Assembly (NCBI RefSeq): GCF_914484835.1 | Contig: NZ_CAJZAR010000028.1 | Coordinates: forward strand, 1 to 64,000 | DNA length: 64,000 nt | Source of the DNA: Paraburkholderia tropica | Lineage (GTDB): Bacteria; Pseudomonadota; Gammaproteobacteria; Burkholderiales; Burkholderiaceae | Direction of reading: 5' to 3' | Shown: piece by piece, positions 12,391 to 19,592 of the stretch | Position numbering within the stretch: the stretch's first letter is position 1 | Layout: every line of letters starts with the position of its first letter | Position numbers and translations under genes: made by a program | The notes under the pieces: generated by a model | Database searches by the model: none | Told to the model about the DNA's origin: nothing | The model's input: only the letters and a program-made list of their open reading frames with translations

Positions 12391-12987
12391 ATGAAAACGT
12401 CCCTTCGCTTTGCTTCCGCTGCGCTTGTTGCTGCTGCCGTTGCCGCTTCGCTCGGTGCCGCTACGCCCGCCTTCGCCGCGACCGGCGAACTCGCGCAGCC
12501 GCACGAACTGATCGTCGACGGCAGCTTGCCCGCGCAACAGCGCGAGCAGCAGATTCATGCCGCGCGTCTCTACGACACGTTCTGGAGCACCGGCGACGAA
12601 GCCCAGGCGCGCGCCGCGCTGGCGCCGGACTTCACGGACCGCACGCTGCCCGCCGGACGTCCGCAAGGCGTGGCGGGTCCGCTCGCGGCGTCGAAGGTTT
12701 TTCATGCAGCGGTGCCCGACGTGCACGCCGACATCGAGCAGATGGTGGTGGCCGGCGACCGCGTGGTGACGCATCTGCACTTCACGGGGCATTTCACCGG
12801 CACGTTCAACGGCGTGCAGGGCAAGGGCCAGCCGGTGGATTTCATCGCGACGGATATCTACCGCATTCGCGACGGCAAGATCACCGATAACTGGCATCTC
12901 GAAGATAACCTCACGTTCTTGCAGCAGGTTGGCGCGGTGGGGCGGTGGGGAAATAACGGCAAGTCGTCGCGAGGCGAAATTGGCTAA
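12391..12987 (+). CDS. Secreted SnoaL-like (ester cyclase-fold) protein
   Basis: The 198-residue product has a Sec signal peptide (MKTSLRFASAALVAAAVAAS ending in TPAFA before ATGE). One SnoaL/NTF2-like domain follows: a helix (ARLYDTFWSTGDEAQARAAL), APDFTDRTLPAGRPQG, MVVAGDRVVTHLHFTGHFTG, and the closing DIYRIRDGKITDNWHLEDN typical of the ester-cyclase subgroup. The frame is open upstream to 12136, but ATG at 12391 has GGAG ten bases before it and starts the signal peptide. It stands alone, with divergent and unrelated neighbours, so the substrate is unknown. A perfect inverted repeat follows 24 bp after the stop. Confidence 0.75.
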   Translation: MKTSLRFASAALVAAAVAASLGAATPAFAATGELAQPHELIVDGSLPAQQREQQIHAARLYDTFWSTGDEAQARAALAPDFTDRTLPAGRPQGVAGPLAASKVFHAAVPDVHADIEQMVVAGDRVVTHLHFTGHFTGTFNGVQGKGQPVDFIATDIYRIRDGKITDNWHLEDNLTFLQQVGAVGRWGNNGKSSRGEIG

Positions 12988-13010
12988 TGCCGATGCTGGT
13001 TCGCTTTAAC

Positions 13011-13048
13011 GCAATGCTCAATGCGATTTAACTCGCATTGAGCATTGC
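13011..13048. repeat. Perfect 16-bp inverted repeat with six-base loop
   Basis: GCAATGCTCAATGCGA is followed by TTTAAC and then by its exact complement TCGCATTGAGCATTGC. The stem has no mismatch. It lies 24 bp past the SnoaL-like gene and is followed by TTCATTAAG rather than a T-run. It may be a terminator, a strong operator or a relic of a small mobile element. Confidence 0.85.
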
Positions 13049-13415
13049 TTCATTAAGATCGTGCGTGAGGTTTTAAAGAATATCGGAGAATAACCGCTTT
13101 AAGCGAGCAATCCGTATTCCCGGATGTATACGCAAAACCCCTTGCGGAATGCATCGCCATGAACACTGCGCCGCGCCGCCTGTGCATCGATTCCGCATGA
13201 CTTCGCGCGTAATAACTACTGAATTCGATTTAAATCGCATCGTGTCAGGCAGCTCTTACTGGCTTTATTCTCGTTGCATCCGCAATCTGTAACAAAATGT
13301 AATTCCATTAAAGGTAAAGTGACATTCTTCGTATAAATTCCTTGTCTAGTTCGTTTTTCTTCCCCGTTTTCCGATGTGGTCCGTACAAGCGGAACGACAT
13401 GCAGGAGCAAGGTCG
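13049..13415 (+). other. AT-rich region upstream of the pilus operon
   Basis: About 370 bp, clearly richer in A and T than the rest of the window and without a believable gene. It must hold the promoter of the Csu-type operon. A TATAAA at 13332-13337 could be a -10 element, but no matching -35 is obvious. Confidence 0.4.
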
Positions 13416-13952
13416 ATGAAACGCCAATATCTAACGTCCGCAGTACTCGGGGTATCGATTGCAGTTTTGCCCGTGATGCCACTCGTGCCGCTCGCCGACG
13501 CGGCTGTGTATTCGAACGGCACCGCCACGGCCACCTTCAACGTCACGCTCACGTTGCAGGCAAACTGCGCGATCTCCGCGAACCCGCTGGCCTTCGGCAC
13601 GAATGGCGTGCTGGGCACGGCCATCAACCAGCAGACCACGCTGAGCGTCACCTGCACCAACACGACGCCCTATAACGTGGGTCTCGACGGCGGCAACGTC
13701 ACCGGCAGCACGGTCGCGAGCCGGCTGATGGCGGGCACGGCTACCGGCAACACGACCACCACCGTCGGCTTCCAGCTCTATCAGGATGCGGGCCGCACGA
13801 CGATCTGGGGCAACACGCAGGGCACCAACACGGTGGCCGGCACGGGCACCGGCTCCGCGCAGACGCTCACGGTGTACGGCCAGGTGCCGGCGCAGACGAC
13901 GCCGAAGCCGGACACCTACCAGACCACGGTTACCGCGACGGTCTACTTTTGA
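13416..13952 (+). CDS. csuA/B: Spore coat U-domain pilin, CsuA/B-like major subunit
   Basis: A 178-residue secreted protein: signal peptide (MKRQYLTSAVLGVSIAVLPV to about PLADA) and one spore coat U (SCPU) domain. Features are the N-terminal strand ATATFNVTLTLQANCAISAN that would act as donor strand, the disulphide pair (Cys in QANCAI and SVTCTN), the motif GFQLYQDAGRTTIWG and the closing TYQTTVTATVYF. Family members form archaic chaperone-usher (sigma) pili used in attachment and biofilms. AGGAG lies 9 bases before the ATG. It is the first of four genes, and its stop overlaps the chaperone's TTG start (TTGA). Confidence 0.85.
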   Translation: MKRQYLTSAVLGVSIAVLPVMPLVPLADAAVYSNGTATATFNVTLTLQANCAISANPLAFGTNGVLGTAINQQTTLSVTCTNTTPYNVGLDGGNVTGSTVASRLMAGTATGNTTTTVGFQLYQDAGRTTIWGNTQGTNTVAGTGTGSAQTLTVYGQVPAQTTPKPDTYQTTVTATVYF

Positions 13953-14734
13953 GCGCGCGCCTGGCGGGTCGAGCCGCGCGGGCAGTCGCGGCGGCGTCTC
14001 TGTGGGCGCTCGCGGGCGGCGCGTTCGCGGCCACCTTGCAGATCTCGCCGGTGACGATCGAGTTCTCGGCGAGCGAGAACGCGACCGGGCTCACGCTGCG
14101 CAATCCCGGCGATACGCCGCTCTACGGCCAGGTGCGCGTGTTCCATTGGGCGCAGGCCGGCGGCGACGATGTGCTCACGCCTACCGCCGATGTCATCGCG
14201 AGTCCGCCGCTTATCGAAATCGCGCCGCACGGCGATCAGCTCGTGCGGCTCGTGCGTGTCAACACATCGGGCGCATCGACCGCGGCGGACGGCGCGAGTG
14301 CGCCTGCGTCGGCGGACGGCGGCGAACGGAGCTACCGCCTGCTGATCGACGAACTGCCCGCGCCCGGCACGGCCAGCGCGGACGGCGTGACGATCCGCCT
14401 GCGCTACTCGGTGCCGGTGTTCGTCGAGCCGCGCGGCGACGGCATCGCGCCGCCTCAGCTGACCTGGCGGCTCGTGCGCGGCGCGCACGGTTACGCGCTG
14501 CGCGCCGACAACGCGGGCCAGCGGCGCGCGCAGATATCGGCGGTGCAGCTCTACGACGACGCGGGCCATAGCTGGGACGTCACGCGCGGCCTGCTCGGCT
14601 ACGCGCTCGGACATCAGGGGCGGCAGTGGAACGTGCCGGTCCCGCCCGACGCGAAACCCGGCCGCATGAAAGTGCGCGCGACGGTCAACACGCAGCCGGT
14701 GGAAGGCGCGGTGGCCATCGAGCAAGGTGGATGA
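13949..14734 (+). CDS. csuC: Periplasmic pilus chaperone, CsuC-like
   Basis: A 261-residue chaperone of the archaic chaperone-usher class. It has a signal peptide (about 27 residues, ending GGAFAATLQ), then an N-terminal immunoglobulin-like domain beginning TLQISPVTIEFSASENATGLTLRNPGD, a subunit-binding loop with LIEIAPHGDQLVRLVRV and RSYRLLIDELP, and a second domain with LRYSVPVFVEP. It would fold pilins by donor-strand complementation in the periplasm. The first usable start is TTG at 13949, overlapping the pilin stop. No ATG exists before the signal peptide. An unusual Ala/Ser-rich insert (SGASTAADGASAPASADGGE) follows the first domain's F1 region. Confidence 0.83.
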   Translation: MSARLAGRAARAVAAASLWALAGGAFAATLQISPVTIEFSASENATGLTLRNPGDTPLYGQVRVFHWAQAGGDDVLTPTADVIASPPLIEIAPHGDQLVRLVRVNTSGASTAADGASAPASADGGERSYRLLIDELPAPGTASADGVTIRLRYSVPVFVEPRGDGIAPPQLTWRLVRGAHGYALRADNAGQRRAQISAVQLYDDAGHSWDVTRGLLGYALGHQGRQWNVPVPPDAKPGRMKVRATVNTQPVEGAVAIEQGG

Positions 14735-14879
14735 CCGCGACAGGCAAGCTCAGCGCAGGGTACAGGGCAGGGAACGGCCGCGCGCCGTTCGGGAGGGGCG
14801 CGCGAGCCGCAGTGAACGAGGAGGTGGCCGCATGTCGCCGCAAGGCGCGGGCCGGAAGACATGAAACGAACGACGCAGA

Positions 14880-17249
14880 ATGAAACGAATTCGAGGCGCG
14901 TCCCGGCATGGCCGCGTGAGGCGCATGGCGGTCGTGGCGGTCGCCGTGGGTTTCGCGTTCCTCAGCGCCGCTGCGCACGCGCAGGGGCAGTTGATCAACG
15001 CGGGCGCGCAGGACACGCGTGACCTCTATCTCGAAGTCGATGTGAACGGCCAGCGCACAAACCAGATCATTCATTTCCAGCAACTGGGCGGGCATCTGTT
15101 CGCGACCGGCCAGGACCTGGGCACCGTGGGCGTGGATACCGCGCAGCTGCACATCGCGCCCGATGCGAACGTCGATCTCGACACGCTGCCCGGCCTGCGT
15201 TACCGCTACGATCCCGCGCGCCAGAGCCTCGATCTGCAGATTCCCGACGCCATCCGCAAGCCCTTCGAATTCGACACGCGCGAAGTCGTGGCGACGCCGA
15301 ACGCCACCTCGTCGCGCGGCCTCGTGTTCAACTACGACGCCTTCGCGCAGAGCGGCTCGGCCAACGAGTTCGCGCTCTGGAGCGAGGAGCGCTACTTCGA
15401 TCCGCATGGCGTGTTCAGCAACACCGGCGTGGCGTACTTCTATCACGACCGCGACGAGTACGTGCGCTACGACACCTCGTGGAGCATGTCGAATCCGGCG
15501 AACCTGAGCACCACGCAGATCGGCGATACGATCAACTCGTCGCTCGCGTGGACGCGCTCGATCCGCATGGCGGGTTTTCAGTGGCGCAGCAACTTCGCGC
15601 TGCGCCCCGACCTCGTGACGTTTCCCATTCCCGCGCTGCCGGGCAGCGCCGTGGTGCCGACTTCGGTCGATCTGTACATCAACAGCGTGCGCCAGTATTC
15701 GGGCAGCGTGCCGAGCGGGCCGTTCATCATCAACGGCGTGCCGGGCATCACGGGCGCGGGCCAGGCGACGGTCATCACGCACGATGCGCTCGGGCGCACG
15801 ATCGCTGCCTCGGTGCCGCTCTACGTCGATACGCGGCTGATGGCGACGGGCCTGTCGAGCTATTCGTTCGAAGCGGGCTTTTTACGCCGCAATTACGGGC
15901 TCGATTCGTTCGACTACGATTCGCGGCCCGCCGTGAGCGCGTCGTGGCGGCACGGCGTGAACGATCGCCTCACGCTCGAAGCGCACGGCGAAACCACGCC
16001 GGGCCTCTTCAACGCGGGCGGCGGCGTGTTGTTCGGACTCGGCACGGCGGGCGTGATCAACGGCTCGGTGTCGGGCAGCGTCGGCAAGCTCACGGGCACG
16101 CAGTTGAGCATCGGCTATCAGTTCGTCTCGCCGCGCTTTTCGATCGACGCGCAATCGATACGCGCGTTCGGCAATTACGGCGATCTGGCCGCGCGCGACG
16201 GCACGCCGATTCCCACCACGACCGACCGCGTGACGCTCGCGATTCCGTTTCTGCGCAACCAGACGTTTTCGCTGAGCTATATCGGCTACAAGATTCCTTC
16301 GGCGCCGGTTTCGCAGATCGGCTCGGTATCGTGGACCTTCAACTTCGGCAATCTGGTGTCGCTGAACCTGAGCGCGTACCAGGATTTTCGCCAGCGCGAA
16401 TCGCGCGGCGTGCTGCTCTCCGCGAGCATCGGCCTCGGTCACAACACCTCGATCAACGCGACCGTGGGACGCCAGGACGGCCAGTCCACCTGGAACGTCA
16501 ACGCGCTGCGGCCGCCCGATTACAGCGGCGGCTGGGGCTGGGGCGTGCAGGCAGGCGGCACGGGCCCGACGCAATTCCACCAGGGCCAGCTGCAATATCT
16601 CGGCCGCTACGGCGAGGCCACGGCCGCCGTGCAGCAGGTGGGCGGCCAGACCATCGGCTCGCTCGATCTGACCGGCTCGCTCGTGCTGATGGACGGCACG
16701 GTGCAGCCCGCGCGCCGTATCGACGACGGCTTCGCGCTCGTGTCGACCGATGGCGTCGCGGGCATTCCGGTGCTGCACGAGAACCGCGTGATCGGCATGA
16801 CGGACGGCGGCGGCCATCTGCTGATTCCCGATCTCAACGCGTATCAGCACAACCAGCTTGCGATCGACACGATGAATCTGCCCGCCGATGCGCGGATCGC
16901 CGATACCTCGAAGGACATCGTGCCGCAATCGCAGTCGGGCGTGCTCGCGCATTTCGCGGTGACGCGTTATCGCGCGGCGTCGATCATCGTTCACGACGCC
17001 GACGGCAAGCCCCTGGCCGCGGGCGCGCGCGTGCATCACGTGGAAAGCGGTCACGACACGATCGTGGGCTACGACGGCATCACGTTCGTCGACGGACTCG
17101 CGCCGCAAAACCATCTGCAGATTCGAAGTGGTGATAAGCATTGCGAAATATCGTTCGCGTGGCATCCTGGGAAGGGCGATACGCTGCAAACCATCGGGCC
17201 GCTGGTGTGCCCGCTGTCGCCCGCGTCGGGTGGAGGAACGCCGCCATGA
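14880..17249 (+). CDS. csuD: Outer-membrane usher, CsuD-like
   Basis: A 789-residue outer-membrane beta-barrel that polymerises and secretes the pilus. The signal peptide ends SAAAHA before QGQLIN. Then come the N-terminal periplasmic domain (DLYLEVDVNGQRTNQIIHF), a barrel with many alternating strands (for example FEAGFLRRNYGLDSFDYDSR), the plug, and C-terminal domains with NQLAIDTMNLPADARI and a PapC-like GARVHHVESG segment. It begins 145 bp after the chaperone, an unusual gap in an otherwise overlapping operon; an in-frame TGA at 14862 shows it cannot start earlier. Its stop overlaps the csuE start (ATGA). Confidence 0.87.
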   Translation: MKRIRGASRHGRVRRMAVVAVAVGFAFLSAAAHAQGQLINAGAQDTRDLYLEVDVNGQRTNQIIHFQQLGGHLFATGQDLGTVGVDTAQLHIAPDANVDLDTLPGLRYRYDPARQSLDLQIPDAIRKPFEFDTREVVATPNATSSRGLVFNYDAFAQSGSANEFALWSEERYFDPHGVFSNTGVAYFYHDRDEYVRYDTSWSMSNPANLSTTQIGDTINSSLAWTRSIRMAGFQWRSNFALRPDLVTFPIPALPGSAVVPTSVDLYINSVRQYSGSVPSGPFIINGVPGITGAGQATVITHDALGRTIAASVPLYVDTRLMATGLSSYSFEAGFLRRNYGLDSFDYDSRPAVSASWRHGVNDRLTLEAHGETTPGLFNAGGGVLFGLGTAGVINGSVSGSVGKLTGTQLSIGYQFVSPRFSIDAQSIRAFGNYGDLAARDGTPIPTTTDRVTLAIPFLRNQTFSLSYIGYKIPSAPVSQIGSVSWTFNFGNLVSLNLSAYQDFRQRESRGVLLSASIGLGHNTSINATVGRQDGQSTWNVNALRPPDYSGGWGWGVQAGGTGPTQFHQGQLQYLGRYGEATAAVQQVGGQTIGSLDLTGSLVLMDGTVQPARRIDDGFALVSTDGVAGIPVLHENRVIGMTDGGGHLLIPDLNAYQHNQLAIDTMNLPADARIADTSKDIVPQSQSGVLAHFAVTRYRAASIIVHDADGKPLAAGARVHHVESGHDTIVGYDGITFVDGLAPQNHLQIRSGDKHCEISFAWHPGKGDTLQTIGPLVCPLSPASGGGTPP

Positions 17250-18205
17250 GGCGCGTGCTGTTCATGCTCGCGCTGTGTCTGACGCTGTGTTTCGCGGCGC
17301 GCGGCGCACATGCGGAAGCGTGCACGGCGACGGCCACGCCGGTGTCGTTCGGCAACGTGAGCCCGATCGCGGGCACGACCTTCACGACGACCAGCACCAT
17401 CAGCGTGACGTGCACGTGGTCGGCCATCACGCTCACGCCCGATGTGCTCGTGTGCCTCAATCTCGGCGGCACGAGTCCGCGGACGATGACGAACGGCTCG
17501 AATTCGATGAACTACGATCTCTATCGCGACGCCGGGCATACGCAGATCTGGGGCTCGATTTATTCGAACGGCACGCCGATCTCGCTCACGATGGCTAAAC
17601 CGAGCGGCACGTCGTTGAGTGCGACCGTGACCGTGTACGGGCAGATCGCGGCCGCGCAGCCCACGGTGCCGACCGTCAACAATGTGAGCACCGTTTATAC
17701 GCAGAGCTTCGGCGGCAATACGACGTCGATCAACTACGGTTTCTATACGCTGATTGCGCCGACCTGCGCCTCGCTGACCTCGACGCAAGGCACGTTTGCG
17801 TTTTCGTCGACGGCCACCGTCATTAACAATTGCGATATCACCGCGACGAACGTGACGTTCGGTTCGACGTCCGTGCTCAGTTCGGCGTTGAGTTCGAGCG
17901 GGTCGATCACCGCGCGATGCACGAACGGCGACGCCTTCAAGATCGAGCTCAATAGCGGTGCGAGCGGCAACGTCTCCGCGCGCACGATGGCGCGCTCGGG
18001 CGGCGGCGGGTCGGTGAGCTATCAGCTTTATCTGGATGCGGGCTACAGCAGCGCGTGGGGTGACGGAACGCGAGGGACATCGACGGCGACGGGCACGGGC
18101 TCCGGCCTTCAACAGGTGTTCACGGTGTATGGACGCGTGCCTTCGCAGACCACGCCCGCGCCGGGGAGTTATAGCGACACGATTACGGCGACGATTTATT
18201 TTTGA
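17246..18205 (+). CDS. csuE: Two-domain spore coat U protein, CsuE-like tip adhesin
   Basis: A 319-residue secreted protein with signal MRRVLFMLALCLTLCFAARG and two consecutive SCPU domains. The first contains NYDLYRDAGHTQIWGSIYS and the second SYQLYLDAGYSSAWGDGT. It ends SYSDTITATIYF. In characterised Csu pili, the two-domain subunit sits at the tip and makes hydrophobic contact with surfaces. ATG at 17246 overlaps the usher stop, and GGAGG lies nine bases upstream. It is the last gene of the operon. The minor subunits CsuA and CsuB of Acinetobacter have no counterpart here. Confidence 0.83.
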   Translation: MRRVLFMLALCLTLCFAARGAHAEACTATATPVSFGNVSPIAGTTFTTTSTISVTCTWSAITLTPDVLVCLNLGGTSPRTMTNGSNSMNYDLYRDAGHTQIWGSIYSNGTPISLTMAKPSGTSLSATVTVYGQIAAAQPTVPTVNNVSTVYTQSFGGNTTSINYGFYTLIAPTCASLTSTQGTFAFSSTATVINNCDITATNVTFGSTSVLSSALSSSGSITARCTNGDAFKIELNSGASGNVSARTMARSGGGGSVSYQLYLDAGYSSAWGDGTRGTSTATGTGSGLQQVFTVYGRVPSQTTPAPGSYSDTITATIYF

Positions 18206-18273
18206 GGGGTTGAGTGTGGTGGGCGGGGGAGGTTGCTCACTCGGCTGATTCACCGCCCCACAAGTACCACAAC

Positions 18274-18579
18274 CTAAAAAGTCACAGTCCAAAACCCCCG
18301 CGACGTCCGCTGCGAATCAAACTGCACCGCCGACGTCATCTGCATGGACTGCGCTTCGGACTGCGAGACAAGATACGGCTCGCCATGCAAACAACTGACA
18401 GCAGGCGCAACAGCACTCACGCCCTCGCTCGCAGTAACCAGACAACTCTGCTGCACGACAAGGCTCACGACCATACTGGAAGCCGGAACAGGCTCAGCAC
18501 CACTACCAGAAGCAAGCAAAGCGCAGCCAATCGCGAGGCCAAAACCCAGCGCGGACCGAAGGCAAAAAAAGCGGGACAT
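18274..18579 (-). CDS. Miniature secreted pilin-like protein beside the csu operon
   Basis: A 101-residue protein transcribed towards the csu operon. The signal peptide runs MSRFFCLRSALGFGLAIGCA to about SGSGAEP. The mature part reads like a shrunken SCPU domain: strand SSMVVSLVVQQSCLVTASEG, then APAVSCLHGEPYLVS (second Cys, Pro-Tyr as in pilin strands), and the ending GFWTVTF, like the C-terminal strand of csu pilins. It lacks the central Gly/Thr-rich region and the QLYQDAG motif. ATG at 18579 is chosen because it starts the signal; the frame runs further upstream to 18786. Homology to SCPU pilins is my inference from pattern only. Confidence 0.6.
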   Translation of the reverse strand: MSRFFCLRSALGFGLAIGCALLASGSGAEPVPASSMVVSLVVQQSCLVTASEGVSAVAPAVSCLHGEPYLVSQSEAQSMQMTSAVQFDSQRTSRGFWTVTF

Positions 18580-18758
18580 GTTCGGAAACGATCGGACGAT
18601 GCGCGCCCTGGCGACTCGATGCGCGGCGGCGCGAGAGGCCGCGCGCTGCCACGCTGCGCTGGAACGGCATCTATCTGTTTGTCGGCAGGGCGGCTCGAAA
18701 GTTGAGCGCTGCGGCAATTCGCAGCGCTCGTCTTGCGCGTCGCGGGCAGCGGCGCGCT

Positions 18759-19169
18759 TCAAACCGGTTCGCCAGCCACGCCGCACGTGCCGGACGGCGC
18801 GGCGCGCGGCGTCAGCCAGGCCAGCACGGCAGCGACGACGAACAGCGCGGGCACGTCACCGAACAGATGCCCCCGATGTTCCGGCGCCATCAGCGACTGC
18901 GCGGTCATGATCGCGCCATGCACCACGCTCGACCACACGGTGAACCAGATCAGGCTCAGATGCGCGAGCGGATCGCGCGCGGCGCGCACGAGGAACACGC
19001 CGAGCGTCGCGTAAATGCCGACGATCATCGCCGGATAGTCGGAATGCCCCGAGTGCCAGGCCCAACCTGCGGGCCAGACGATCATCAGCGGATAGAACCC
19101 GAATATCGCAATCGCACCCGTGACGAGCAACGCGATGCGCAAGTAGCGCAGGCGGTCGCGGTGGTTCAT
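18759..19169 (-). CDS. Small four-helix inner-membrane protein (DUF6632-like)
   Basis: A 136-residue hydrophobic protein with about four membrane helices: IALLVTGAIAIFGFYPLMIV, YPAMIVGIYATLGVFLVRAA, LSLIWFTVWSSVVHGAIM and GDVPALFVVAAVLAWL. It has the segment WHSGHSDYPAM between helices 1 and 2 and WSSVVHGAIMTAQSLM in helix 3, a layout seen in conserved uncharacterised membrane proteins of proteobacteria. ATG at 19169 is preceded by GAGGAG; the longer frame to 19298 is unlikely. It lies upstream of the miniature pilin gene on the same strand, with about 180 bp between, so co-transcription is possible. The function is unknown. Confidence 0.65.
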   Translation of the reverse strand: MNHRDRLRYLRIALLVTGAIAIFGFYPLMIVWPAGWAWHSGHSDYPAMIVGIYATLGVFLVRAARDPLAHLSLIWFTVWSSVVHGAIMTAQSLMAPEHRGHLFGDVPALFVVAAVLAWLTPRAAPSGTCGVAGEPV

Positions 19170-19382
19170 GGCGGTCTCCTCGGGGCGCGTCAGCGGCCCG
19201 CTGGCGCCACTATGCGCGCGTGACGACGTCCTTGCAAGCTTGTGTTCATGTTGCGAACGTCTCGTATCGTCTCCCATTGTCACTGCTTGATCGCGCATTT
19301 ATGCGGTAATCGTGCCGAAGCGCACGGCATGAATTCACGCCCGTCTTTCGCCCGCCTGTCGAAATATTTCTTCACAATCGGC

Positions 19383-19401
19383 AATGTTATAACGTAACAT
19401 T
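19383..19401 (+). promoter_or_regulatory. Zur box (zinc-uptake regulator operator)
   Basis: AATGTTATAACGTAACATT is a palindrome with perfect 7-bp arms (AATGTTA and TAACATT) and a five-base centre. It matches the proteobacterial Zur consensus TGTTATA-N-TATAACA at all but two central positions. It lies about 190 bp before the proposed GTG start of the TonB receptor and supports zinc repression of that gene. Confidence 0.8.
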
Positions 19402-19592
19402 CGCATCGACTTTCACCGCACTTCCGATTGTCTTCGCGGTGCGGCGGATGCGGACCACGGGGTTCCGCATCCGCATCCGGCGCGTATCGGATTCCGAATC
19501 TGCATCTGAATCAACCACCGAATCAGCCTCATTCCGCGCCGGATTCAGCGCCCAATTTCAACGACCCGACAACGACGCAAACAAGAACCATC

